DNA from: Fuerstiella marisgermanici
GTDB lineage: Bacteria; Planctomycetota; Planctomycetia; Planctomycetales; Planctomycetaceae
Direction of reading: 5' to 3'
Assembly: GCF_001983935.1 (NCBI RefSeq)
Contig: NZ_CP017641.1
Span: 62,001 to 126,000, forward strand
Length of the DNA stretch: 64,000 bases
Shown here: positions 35,785 to 44,119 of the stretch, piece after piece
Layout of the letters: each line of letters opens with the position of its first letter
How positions within the stretch are numbered: position 1 is the stretch's first letter
Position numbers and translations under genes: made by a program
The notes under the pieces: generated by a model
The model's input: only the letters and a program-made list of their open reading frames with translations
Database searches by the model: none
What the model was told of the DNA's origin: nothing

Positions 35785-37461
35785 TCAATGGTCCTGGTGT
35801 TCGACTCTCGCTCGCCACGCTTCCCAATCGCGGATCATTGCGGTCACGCGTTCGGGGAAGTTTGATGCGATGTCATTGGTTTCGCTGCGGTCATTCTTCA
35901 GGTTATACAGCTCCCACTGCTTCTCACTCGCTCCCCATACAAGCTTCCAGTCGCCCTGTCGGATTGCACGGTTGCCGAACAGTTCCCAGCTTAAGGATCG
36001 AGGTGCGTCTTGTTCTTGACCCTGTAGTATCGGCAGAAGACTTCTGCCTTCGACTGGCAGTATTCTGTTCCCATTGAACTCAAGCGGATATTCACTTTCT
36101 GCCAGTTCGAGCAGTGTGGGCATGAGGTCGATAACGTGTCCGACCTCGTGTGTGATCGAGCCGCGTGCGACTTTTCCTGGCCAACGGACAATCATCGGCG
36201 TGGCGATGCCGCCTTCGTAACACCACCCTTTGAACTTACGGAATGGCGCATTCTGAGCCCAGCCCCATCCTTTGCCGACAAATTCGTAGCCGTGACCGTC
36301 TCCCACCGGGATATCTTTGTTGTATGTGATAAAGCCTTCTTCCTGTCCGGGTTTGGCATTTGGCCACGAGGCACAGCCGCCATTGTCGGACAGGAACATC
36401 ACTACGGTGTTTTCCGCGACGCCAGCCTCGTCCAATGCTGTCAGAACGCGCCCGATGCCTTGATCCATTCGGTCGACCATCGCGGCGTACGTCTCCATGC
36501 GGGCTTCCTCGCGTTTCCGTTCAGAAGCGGGGAGCTTTTCCCAGTCGGGAACGTCGTAGTCGTAGCGGAAGTCCCCCTTCTTGTCCTCTTCGGCCGAAAG
36601 TTGGGGCAATGAAGTGAACAGACCCAATTCGGCCTGCCGTTCATGTCGTCGCTCACGCATCGGAATGTAGCCGTCCGAATAGTTACCGCGATAACGTTCG
36701 ATATCTTCGGCGAACGCGTGCAGCGGAAAGTGCGGAGCGGTGTAACACAGATGCACGAAGAACGGCTTATTGCCTTTGGCGAAGCGTTTGATCGTCGTTG
36801 CGGCATGATCTGAGAAAGCGTCGGTTGTGTAGTAATCTTTCGGGAACTGCGTGAGCCGCTTGTCGTAGTGTGCAAACGGACGGGCTCGCCCGCCGTTGTA
36901 GAATTCAGGGTCCAGCTGCGCAGGATTGAAGAAATTGCAGCAACCGTCGAGCACCCCATAGAATTCTTCAAAGCCGCGGTCGATCGGCCTTAGCGGCGGC
37001 TCGCTTCCCAGATGCCACTTTCCCGTGAGCGATGTGGCGTAGCCCGCCCGCCCCAGCGCCTCACCGAGCGTGACCATATTTGTGCGCAGGTAAGGCCGCT
37101 TTGCCTGGCGTGGATACAACCCCGTCAGCAGTGCCGATCGAGTCGTCACGCAGACGGCGCAGTTGTAGAACTGCGAAAACCGCAATCCGTCTTCCGCGAG
37201 CCGATCAAGATGCGGCGTCTGAATCTCGCCGCCGTAACAGCCCAGGTCCGAGTACCCCAGATCGTCACACATGATGAGCAAAACGTTCGGCCGCGTGGCT
37301 TCAGCGTGGACCCGCTCCGCAGAATAGACCATCAACACGACAGCAAAGAAAAGCAGCTGTCTCCAGTCGACCAACGACGTCACGTTGGAAGCAATCGCGT
37401 CTTTATCCTCTACTGTGATGTTCCTGCTCGACGTTTCCATTGTTATTATGGTTCTTCTCAA
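35785..37461 (-). CDS. Secreted sulfatase with an atypical active-site motif
   Basis: 558 residues; start 37461 or the ATG at 37440. Signal/TM segment LLFFAVVLMVYSAERVHA. Alkaline-phosphatase-superfamily sulfatase: NVLLIMCDDLGYSDLGCYGG (Asp66/Asp67 metal ligands), the active-site loop CVTTRSALLTG (Cys104, Arg108) and GKWHLG. The usual maturation motif is C-x-P/A-x-R; position 3 here is Thr, so formylglycine formation is uncertain. C-terminal VMFLSDNGGC and KGWCYEGGIATPMIVRWPG complete the site. It would cleave sulfate esters from polysaccharides. Probable operon with the ceramidase-like gene downstream. Confidence 0.9.
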   Translation of the reverse strand: MRRTIITMETSSRNITVEDKDAIASNVTSLVDWRQLLFFAVVLMVYSAERVHAEATRPNVLLIMCDDLGYSDLGCYGGEIQTPHLDRLAEDGLRFSQFYNCAVCVTTRSALLTGLYPRQAKRPYLRTNMVTLGEALGRAGYATSLTGKWHLGSEPPLRPIDRGFEEFYGVLDGCCNFFNPAQLDPEFYNGGRARPFAHYDKRLTQFPKDYYTTDAFSDHAATTIKRFAKGNKPFFVHLCYTAPHFPLHAFAEDIERYRGNYSDGYIPMRERRHERQAELGLFTSLPQLSAEEDKKGDFRYDYDVPDWEKLPASERKREEARMETYAAMVDRMDQGIGRVLTALDEAGVAENTVVMFLSDNGGCASWPNAKPGQEEGFITYNKDIPVGDGHGYEFVGKGWGWAQNAPFRKFKGWCYEGGIATPMIVRWPGKVARGSITHEVGHVIDLMPTLLELAESEYPLEFNGNRILPVEGRSLLPILQGQEQDAPRSLSWELFGNRAIRQGDWKLVWGASEKQWELYNLKNDRSETNDIASNFPERVTAMIRDWEAWRARVEHQDH

Positions 37462-38449
37462 TTACGAACTCATTCATGATGGTTGTGCACGACGCAACAT
37501 GTGGCCCTCGCGCCGCCCAGGGCACCGAACTGCAGTTCTGCCGTCAAGCTTCTTCTCGGCCCCGTAAATTGGCAACCTGACCCTCATCAAGTCGCGTCGT
37601 TGCATTGTAGCGTGGAATACGGTGTTCGCACTCATGCGGACAACTATGATAGAAGACATGAAAAGTCTGCAAACTCGTGCGTGCCACACGAGTGCTCAAA
37701 CTCAGCGAACAGTTTGTCGGCGCGGTGTCGCACCAAGTCCGGTTGAATAATTAGCAAACTGTCGTATGCCATTTGAACTAAGGAACTTGGGTTCAACGCA
37801 CGTCAAACTCGCCGCCCCCAAAGAACAACAGCTCCCCCCAAATTTATGCGACGAGCCACCTTGCATCTCAGGTTGGGCCGACGGGACGCCGTTAGAACTT
37901 GTTGCTCGCGGGGTTAGGTGCTTGGCATTGAAGCTGACTCTGGCCGCCTTCACATTCGCGACTTCAGATGTCAGAGCAGCCTTGCACGAAACTGAAACGA
38001 ATTTCCAGCCACCTTTACTCGGCCCTACCCTCGCCCCGTCCGCAAATTCTGCTGGGGGTGTCGGGGGGGCTGCTGCGACGTCTCCAATAGCCGCCGATCG
38101 TTTGGTCCTTGTTTCCCAAGACGCCGAGGAGGTGACACAGGAAGTTTTGGTTGTCTTTCTCGCGATCGGACGTGATGCTGAGGCCAACGATCTGGAACAG
38201 GCGCCTACGCGTGAGCTCAGCAATCACGATAAGAACCTGGAAAGCCTTACGAGGTCGCGCTAAACCGTGAACGATGTTCCTCGAACTAACGTGATCTTTG
38301 AACAGACGCGACACCAACATTTCCTCGCCTGTTTCAGTGCAGACAAAATTATTAAAAAGGTGTCGATTCGGAATGACGTCAATCGACTAATCCGAAAGCC
38401 GTCGATTGGTCCGTGTCATTACCAACAACAAAAACAGGGGAATTGCGAA
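37462..38449. other. Intergenic region of nearly 1 kb; possible unknown gene
   Basis: No recognisable family. Two open frames of about 500 bases overlap on opposite strands: 37766-38263 plus (165 codons) and 37702-38223 minus (173 codons). Neither has a ribosome site or signal peptide; composition of the minus frame (Ser-rich) looks like a shadow. If either is real I would favour the plus frame, at low confidence. Confidence 0.3.
37766..38263 (+). CDS. Hypothetical protein, doubtful
   Basis: 165 codons from ATG to TAA. No signal peptide, membrane segment or known motif. The last third (ADRLVLVSQDAEEVTQEVL...) is acidic and helical. A 173-codon frame on the other strand overlaps it completely, so coding potential is not proven. 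Listed so that it can be tested. Confidence 0.2.
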   Translation: MPFELRNLGSTHVKLAAPKEQQLPPNLCDEPPCISGWADGTPLELVARGVRCLALKLTLAAFTFATSDVRAALHETETNFQPPLLGPTLAPSANSAGGVGGAAATSPIAADRLVLVSQDAEEVTQEVLVVFLAIGRDAEANDLEQAPTRELSNHDKNLESLTRSR

Positions 38450-38920
38450 ATGTTTGCCAAACCACAGCAGGAACACCAGTGGCTGGACCAACTGATTGGT
38501 CAATGGAAGTTCGAGCATAACTGCGAGATGCCTGATGGCACCAAGTCAAACACCAGCGGCACCATGAATTGTCGGTCGCTCGGTGGCATGTGGCTGATTT
38601 GCGAAAGCAGCGGCGAGTCACCGGACGGCGAGTGGTCGTCGGTGATGACACTGGGGTTTGATCCGGCTCAAAACCAGTTTGTCGGAACTTTTGTTGGTTC
38701 GATGATGGCAAACATCTGGCCATACCACGGCGTTCTCGACGCCAATGGCAAACGATTGCCGCTCAACTCGGAAGGGCCCAAATTCGATGGAAGTGGGATG
38801 GGAAAGTATCGAGACATCATCGAAATCGTCGACACAAACACCTGGCTGTTAACCAGCGAACTTCAATCGGACGAAGGCGATTGGCAGCAATTCATGGTCG
38901 CGAAACACACGCGTGTTTAG
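38450..38920 (+). CDS. DUF1579 family protein
   Basis: 156 residues from the ATG at 38450, preceded by AGGGG at good spacing; upstream in-frame codons carry no family signal. EHQWLDQLIGQWKFEHNCEMP and LGGMWLICESSG match the DUF1579 pattern, a small lipocalin-like beta-barrel protein of unknown function. TLGFDPAQNQFVGTFVGSMM and YRDIIEI follow. DUF1579 genes often stand next to ECF sigma factor/YCII/DUF899 genes, as here. Probably the first gene of the cassette that runs to the sigma factor at 43098. Confidence 0.85.
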   Translation: MFAKPQQEHQWLDQLIGQWKFEHNCEMPDGTKSNTSGTMNCRSLGGMWLICESSGESPDGEWSSVMTLGFDPAQNQFVGTFVGSMMANIWPYHGVLDANGKRLPLNSEGPKFDGSGMGKYRDIIEIVDTNTWLLTSELQSDEGDWQQFMVAKHTRV

Positions 38921-39046
38921 GGGCCACGAGTTGTTTTCAGGATTTCCACAAGTCGCTGTCGATTCCGGCGATGGCCATTCGACTAACTCGAAAAGCCAAA
39001 ACCGGCGCCTGCAATTCAGCCAATGAATACAGAAGGAGAACCGACG

Positions 39047-40168
39047 ATGAAGTTTATCTGTATGGGGTTTATCTCGGAATCGAATCAGCAATCGCTGTGT
39101 GAAGAAGACGGCCAGCGAATGATGCAAGAATGTTTCGCCTACGACGATGAACTGCGGCGCGGCGGTCATTTTCTCGGCGGCGAAGCCCTGCAATCAGCCA
39201 GAAATGCAGTGACGTTGCGAATGAAAAACGGATCGGTCGACGTAACCGACGGACCTTACGTTGAGACCAAAGAGATGCTTGGCGGGATACTTTTGCTGGA
39301 AGCTCGTGATCTGAATCATGCGATCGCTCTGATGTCGAATCATCCCGGCGTGAAAGTGGGCCCGTTTGAGATTCGTCCCGCCGACGAACAAGTCAACGAG
39401 ATGATCGCTGCTCGCGACTTGAAATTCGCCCGGGATGCCGAAGCAGAGCAACAGTTGGAACCTCCGACCGAAGGACGTCCGCGAATCGTATCACGCACCC
39501 AGTGGCAACAGACACTCGACAGATTTCAGGCAAAAGAAAAGAAGGCAACTCGAGAACGCGATGCGTTGGCTGCCGAGCGTCGGCGTCTGCCGATGGTCAA
39601 AATTGAGACCGACTACACGTTTGATGGTCCATCTGGAAAAGTGCGATTCATTGATCTGTTTGAAGGTCGACGACAGTTGGCCGTCTATCACTTTATGTTT
39701 GCCGAAAGCGTCGGTGGTTGGCCAGACGCAGGCTGTCCGGGCTGCTCGTGTTTCGTGGACAACGTCGGCCATCCGGCTCACTTTCAGGCGCGAGACCTGT
39801 CGCTGGCACTTGTATCCCGCGGGCCGCTTGAGAATCTGGAAGCCTACAAGCAGCGGATGGGCTGGAGCCTGCCGTGGTACTCGTCGGCGGAGACGTCTTT
39901 CAACGAAGACTTCGGCGTGACGACTCCGCAGGGAGAAACTCACGGGTTGAGCATGTTTCTTCGAGAGGGTGACGACATTTATCAGACTTACTTCACCGGA
40001 CGACGCGGCGTCGAAGTGCTGCTTAGTAACTTCACTTTGCTCGACATGGCTCCGCTTGGTCGGCAGGAAAACTGGGAAAATTTGCCGCCCGGTTGGCCTC
40101 AGTCCGAGCCCTACGTTTGGTGGCGCCGGCACGATGAATACGGTCCGCCGGAGGTTGTGCAACTATGA
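39047..40168 (+). CDS. YCII (DGPF) domain fused to DUF899 thioredoxin-like domain
   Basis: 373 residues from the ATG at 39047, with AAGGAG nine bases upstream. Residues 1-115 form a YCII/DGPF domain (MKFICMGF..., [18 protein letters not shown]). Residues about 140-373 form a DUF899 domain: [12 protein letters not shown], then [26 protein letters not shown] (clustered Cys), [37 protein letters not shown] and a WWRRHDEYG end. DUF899 has a thioredoxin-like fold; YCII proteins are small ferredoxin-like enzymes of unclear role. The two are normally separate proteins; here they are in one frame without a stop. Confidence 0.9.
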   Translation: MKFICMGFISESNQQSLCEEDGQRMMQECFAYDDELRRGGHFLGGEALQSARNAVTLRMKNGSVDVTDGPYVETKEMLGGILLLEARDLNHAIALMSNHPGVKVGPFEIRPADEQVNEMIAARDLKFARDAEAEQQLEPPTEGRPRIVSRTQWQQTLDRFQAKEKKATRERDALAAERRRLPMVKIETDYTFDGPSGKVRFIDLFEGRRQLAVYHFMFAESVGGWPDAGCPGCSCFVDNVGHPAHFQARDLSLALVSRGPLENLEAYKQRMGWSLPWYSSAETSFNEDFGVTTPQGETHGLSMFLREGDDIYQTYFTGRRGVEVLLSNFTLLDMAPLGRQENWENLPPGWPQSEPYVWWRRHDEYGPPEVVQL

Positions 40169-40476
40169 TGCCTTGCTGTCGATCACAAATCGAAACTGAC
40201 TCGCCGAAGCGGCCATTGATTCGATCGCTGGCCGGCGGCTTGATTCCGGGCGTTCTGCTTTGCGTGATGCCCAAATGCCCGTTCTGCCTGGCGGCTTGGG
40301 TCAGCATCGCAACAGGATTGGCTTTGCCTTTTCCGCTGGCGAACGGTCTTCACAAAACTTTCATCGCGATGTGCGTCGCATCGGTATTGTTGAGCGTGAT
40401 CTTTTTCGCGCGATCCTTCGTCGTCCTTCGCCCAATGAGAACAGGAAAAACCCATGTCAAAAATGATCTTTATTAA
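40165..40476 (+). CDS. Small Cys-rich membrane protein (CC...PKCPxC type)
   Basis: 103 residues; its ATG overlaps the preceding stop. Starts MMPCCRSQ, then two or three hydrophobic segments ([52 protein letters not shown]). The motif [18 protein letters not shown] recurs almost exactly in the protein at 55819 (VPKCPGCVAAYVALWTG), which likewise stands next to DUF899. The paired Cys residues on the N-terminal tail and in the loop suggest metal or disulfide chemistry. MerT-like transport is a distant possibility. No established function. Confidence 0.8.
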   Translation: MMPCCRSQIETDSPKRPLIRSLAGGLIPGVLLCVMPKCPFCLAAWVSIATGLALPFPLANGLHKTFIAMCVASVLLSVIFFARSFVVLRPMRTGKTHVKNDLY

Positions 40477-40864
40477 TTTGCCCGTCGCTGACCTCAAGGC
40501 ATCCATGGCTTTCTATGAGGCCCTTGGTTTCACGAAGAATCCGCAGTTCAGTGACGAAACCGCCGTCTGCATGGTGTGGAGCGAAACCATCCACGCCATG
40601 TTGCTGACTCACAAAAAATGGCGAACGTTCACCACCAGGCCCATTCCGGCGACAGATTCAAGCGAAGTCATGCTGGCCCTGTCCTGCGACAGTCAAGAAG
40701 AAGTGGATAAACTGAACGAGGCTGCGGCCAAACACGGTGGTACTGCCGACATCAACCCGAAACAGGATTTGGGTTTCATGTATAGCCGTTCGATTGCAGA
40801 CCTCGATGGTCACGTGTGGGAAATGGGTTGGATGGACCCCAGCGTGATACAGCAACAGCAGTAG
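40454..40864 (+). CDS. Glyoxalase/bleomycin-resistance (VOC) family protein
   Basis: 136 residues, overlapping the previous gene by 23 bases, with ACAGGAAAAACCC before the [24 protein letters not shown] is the VOC domain opening; SRSIADLDGHVWEMGWMDP near the end carries the conserved Asp-x-Asp-Gly-His and Glu ligands. Close in type to the lactoylglutathione-lyase-like family found beside YCII and DUF1579 genes. A single-domain enzyme that would dimerise; substrate unknown. Confidence 0.9.
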   Translation: MSKMIFINLPVADLKASMAFYEALGFTKNPQFSDETAVCMVWSETIHAMLLTHKKWRTFTTRPIPATDSSEVMLALSCDSQEEVDKLNEAAAKHGGTADINPKQDLGFMYSRSIADLDGHVWEMGWMDPSVIQQQQ

Positions 40865-40947
40865 TGGTGAATTTATACTGGTAGCAAACAACACTCGAGA
40901 ACGGTTGATGCGAGTCACGATCGTTCCACGAGAGGCGGCTTAATCGA

Positions 40948-41352
40948 ATGAGTGGATCGAAGAAAATGAAAATGACTGGATGGGTGCTAAGCGTTCTGAT
41001 CGCGCTGTTTCTGGGCGTTGCCAGTGCGATGGGAAAGTTCACGCAGTGGGAAGGCAAGGCCGAGATGTTTGACAACCTGGGTTGGGGGGAAGACGTGATG
41101 TTTAAGATCGGGATCGTCGAAGTGGCGATCGCGATTCTGTTTCTGATTCCGCGCACCGCACTCGTTGGAGCGATCCTGCTGGCGGCTTATCTGGGTGGAG
41201 CCACGGCGACTCATGTTCGCGTCGGTGATCCATTCTATTTCCCGATCATCATCGGAGTCGTCGCCTGGATCGCAATTGGCCTGCGCAAGCCCGAAGTCTT
41301 TCGCCTCGCATTGGGAAATGACAAACCCGTTTCACAGGAAAACCAACCATGA
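40948..41352 (+). CDS. DoxX-like membrane protein
   Basis: 134 residues, four transmembrane helices. TGWVLSVLIALFLGVASAMGKFTQW, EDVMFKIGIVEVAIAILFLIPRTALVGAILLAAYLGGATATHVR and YFPIIIGVVAWIAIGLRKPE fit the DoxX/DoxX-like family. Family role is not settled; it is linked to thiosulfate or quinone metabolism and redox stress. It overlaps the next gene by four bases (ATGA). Confidence 0.87.
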   Translation: MSGSKKMKMTGWVLSVLIALFLGVASAMGKFTQWEGKAEMFDNLGWGEDVMFKIGIVEVAIAILFLIPRTALVGAILLAAYLGGATATHVRVGDPFYFPIIIGVVAWIAIGLRKPEVFRLALGNDKPVSQENQP

Positions 41353-41708
41353 AATACATGCTTTTGATTTATGGTGCCGAGAGTGGCTGGACCGAAGAAG
41401 AGCGCGAGGCCTGCATGATCGAGTCGATGGAAATCAGCGAAGAACTCGAAAAGCAGGGCAAGTGGATTTCGGCGTCGCCGCTTCATTCCGTCACGACGGC
41501 GACCAGCGTGCGAGTTCGCGAAGGCAAACAGCAAATCACCGATGGCCCTTTCGCGGAAACGACAGAACAACTCGGCGGTTACTACATCATCGACGTCGAC
41601 GACCTGGATGAAGCAATCAAAGTCGCCGCGAGGTTGCCGCCTGCGAAGAAAGGCACGGTCGAAATTCGCCCGCTGCTGCCGCTGCCTGAATTACCTGCAT
41701 CGACTTAA
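41349..41708 (+). CDS. YCII (DGPF) family protein
   Basis: 119 residues, translationally coupled to DoxX. KYMLLIYGAESGWTEEER, VREGKQQITDGPFAETTEQLGGYYIIDVDDLDEAIKVA and GTVEIRPLLPL are hallmark YCII blocks; the TDGPF motif names the DGPF group. Genes of this family are the constant partners of ECF42 sigma factors, and one follows here. Confidence 0.92.
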   Translation: MKYMLLIYGAESGWTEEEREACMIESMEISEELEKQGKWISASPLHSVTTATSVRVREGKQQITDGPFAETTEQLGGYYIIDVDDLDEAIKVAARLPPAKKGTVEIRPLLPLPELPAST

Positions 41709-41715
41709 GTTCGGC

Positions 41716-41862
41716 ATGTGTTGGCAGATCGCGGGATACTTTTTAATCGACGTCGCCAACCTCGACGAAGCCATCGCGGTCGCAGAGAAAATTCCCGGTA
41801 CTACGCGTGGCACCATGGAGATTCGCCCAATTGTCGAACTGCCAGATTGCCGTAGGTCACCA
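41716..41862 (+). pseudogene. Remnant of a second YCII gene (C-terminal third)
   Basis: In frame with the sigma factor and directly before it lies GYFLIDVANLDEAIAVAEKIP followed by GTMEIRPIVELPD, a clear match to the last third of the YCII gene just upstream. The N-terminal two thirds are absent. It looks like the product of an internal deletion between tandem YCII genes. It could still be translated as a 49-residue extension of the sigma factor from the ATG at 41716. Confidence 0.75.
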
Positions 41863-43098
41863 ATGCATTCCGCCGAAATCGAAGAACTTTACCGCAACGA
41901 ATCTCGCAAAGTGTTTGCGACATTGATTCGTTTGCTGGGCGATTTCGACCTCGCGGAAGAAGCAACTCACGAAGCTTTCGCTGCTGCCATGCAACAGTGG
42001 CCGGAGCACGGTCTGCCGGACAACCCAGCATCGTGGTTGGTCTCAACGGGACGATTCAAGGCGGTGGACACATTGCGTCGACGAGCCAAACTGAATGATC
42101 TGCAACCGGAACTGAGTCGTCGACTTGCGGAAATTGAAGCGGCCAATCACTCAGTGGCTCAGCAGGACATCGAAGACGATCGCCTGCGTTTGATCTTCAC
42201 GTGTTGCCACCCGGCGATTGACCCGAAAGTCCAGGTTCCGCTGACGCTGCGGGAAGTCTGCGGGCTGACGACGGAAGAAATTGCACGAGCATTTCTGATC
42301 GCACCCTCGACGATGGCTCAGCGCATTGTTCGCGGCAAGGCAAAGATCCGCGACGCCCGAATTCCCTACACCATCCCTTTGCTGAATGATCTGCCGTCGC
42401 GGCTTGAACCAGTTCTGTCGGTGATCTATCTGGTTTTTAATGAAGGCTATTCCTCTTCGAGCGGCGAAAGCCTGACGCGCGCCGATCTTTCCGACGAAGC
42501 CATTCGTTTGGCTCGGCTGTTGGTCGAGCTGCTTCCTGACCCGGAAGCGATGGGCCTGCTGGCGTTGATGCTGCTTCATGAATCACGCCGCGAGGCACGT
42601 ATGAATGTCGACGGCGACATTGTCTTGCTTGACGAACAGGATCGCACGCTTTGGAATCAGGATTTCATTGCCGAAGGTAGCCGTCTGGTCGAACAGGCCC
42701 TTCGTTCGCGCCGTTTTGGAGTCTACTCGATCCAGGCCGCGATCTCCGCCGTGCACGCCGAAGCAACCGAGGCGAGTGAAACCGACTGGGCACAGATCGT
42801 TGCGCTGTACGATGTCCTGTTTCGAGCAGACGCATCTCCCGTCGTCGAACTCAACCGAGCCGTCGCGATCGCGATGCGAGACGACATTGCTTCCGGCCTG
42901 GCCATCATCGACTCGATTTTGTATCGCGGCGACTTACACGACTATTATCTGGCCCATTCCGCTCGAGGTGAATTTCTACGGCGACTCGGCAACAAGGATC
43001 AAGCCAAACTCGCGTTCAAGCAGGCACTGGCACTTGCCAGGCTGGAACCAGAACGTCGCTTTCTCCGAAACAAAATCGCCTCGACCGAATCGGATTGA
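41863..43098 (+). CDS. ECF42-type RNA polymerase sigma factor
   Basis: 411 residues from the ATG at 41863. Sigma-2 region ELYRNESRKVFATLIRLLGDFDLAEEATHEAFAAAM, then NPASWLVSTGRFKAVDTLRR; sigma-4 region LTLREVCGLTTEEIARAFLIAPSTMAQRIVRGKAKI. The long C-terminal extension (about residues 180-411), with YLVFNEGYSSSSGE and helical repeats, is the DUF6596/TPR-like part that defines ECF42. No anti-sigma factor is present; in this group the extension itself regulates activity and target genes are often YCII genes. It probably controls the cassette from 38450 onward. Confidence 0.92.
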   Translation: MHSAEIEELYRNESRKVFATLIRLLGDFDLAEEATHEAFAAAMQQWPEHGLPDNPASWLVSTGRFKAVDTLRRRAKLNDLQPELSRRLAEIEAANHSVAQQDIEDDRLRLIFTCCHPAIDPKVQVPLTLREVCGLTTEEIARAFLIAPSTMAQRIVRGKAKIRDARIPYTIPLLNDLPSRLEPVLSVIYLVFNEGYSSSSGESLTRADLSDEAIRLARLLVELLPDPEAMGLLALMLLHESRREARMNVDGDIVLLDEQDRTLWNQDFIAEGSRLVEQALRSRRFGVYSIQAAISAVHAEATEASETDWAQIVALYDVLFRADASPVVELNRAVAIAMRDDIASGLAIIDSILYRGDLHDYYLAHSARGEFLRRLGNKDQAKLAFKQALALARLEPERRFLRNKIASTESD

Positions 43099-43172
43099 GT
43101 CAACTGACGAATCGCTTTTTGCAATTATTGACTTGCCAACAAACTGGACCAGGGAATGATGACCCGGAGCGG

Positions 43173-44119
43173 CTACGGCGACCAGGTTAGCGACGTCTTC
43201 TGTTCGGAAAGCGTCCAGAGTTTTGCGGCCGCTTCTTCATCCAGGGCGCAGTCATCCAATGGACATTCGCCGATGGGCCGACTGTTTGGGCTCTTTTGGT
43301 AGGACCATAAAGCTTTTCAGTTTCCACGGTTTCCTCCGTTGCACACATGACTTCGGGCCAGGAACCCTTCTCGGCGGATTGTGCGATCACTCGTGAGAGT
43401 ATGGACCAGACGATTTTGTTGAAGGTGCTTGCCGTGTCCTTTAGCAAGTTGGTTCGTGACGCGCCGGGGTGGCAGACCTGGACGGTGACGTTCTTTTCGG
43501 CAGCTTCAACGCGGCGCTGCAATTCATAGGCGAACATCATCTGCGCCAGTTTGCTTTGGGCGTAGGAATTCCAGGCGGTGTAGTTGTTGTCAAAGTTGAG
43601 GTCTTCAAACTGAATTCTCTTCAGCCCCATCTTGTAGGCGTTGCTGCCGACAACGACGATCCGCCCCGCGGACTCTTCGACGCGATCGAACAACAGTCCA
43701 CAAAGCAGGAAATGACCGAAGTGGTTCACGCCAAGCTGGCTTTCAAAGCCGTCAACAGTGATCTCTTGTTGGGCAACCTGCGCGATGGCGGCGTTGCAGA
43801 TCAGAGCGTCGATGCGGGGAACCGACTTCAAAACGTCCGCCGCGGCTTCTCGCACGGAATCCAATACCGCCAGGTCCATCCGCACGAATGTCACGTCAGC
43901 ATCGCTACCGAATTCCTGCTTCAGCTTCGCGATGGCGACAGCTGACTTGTCGCCGCTGCGGTTCAACATCACAACGCTTGCGCCTTTGGACAGGAACACT
44001 CGCGTTGCTTCAAAACCCGCGCCGTTGTTGGCGCCGGTGATGAGATACGTTTTGCCGGCCAGGGAGCCGAGTCGTTCCGGCGTCCAGCCCTTGGGGCCGA
44101 ACTTTGTTTTGGTACTCAC
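43173..44119 (-). pseudogene. Short-chain dehydrogenase, frameshifted near its C-terminus
   Basis: Starts with GTG at 44119, overlapping the RND stop. Up to about residue 275 the frame reads as an intact SDR: KTYLITGANNGAGFEATRV, DALICNAAIAQ, VVVGSNAYKMG, YAQSKLAQMM (catalytic Tyr/Lys) and VCHPGASRTNLL. After VGP the frame changes: the current one ends at 43187, while the +1 frame continues IGECPLDDCALDEEAAAKLW and TLSEQKT to a TAG at 43173, as SDRs of the retinol-dehydrogenase type end. One missing base in the G-run at 43275-43277 explains it. All active-site residues lie upstream, so a protein with a short odd tail might still work. Confidence 0.85.

Noticed and set aside
37702-38223. Minus-strand 173-codon frame
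   Set aside because: Antisense to the plus-strand frame with Ser-rich shadow composition; no start signal.
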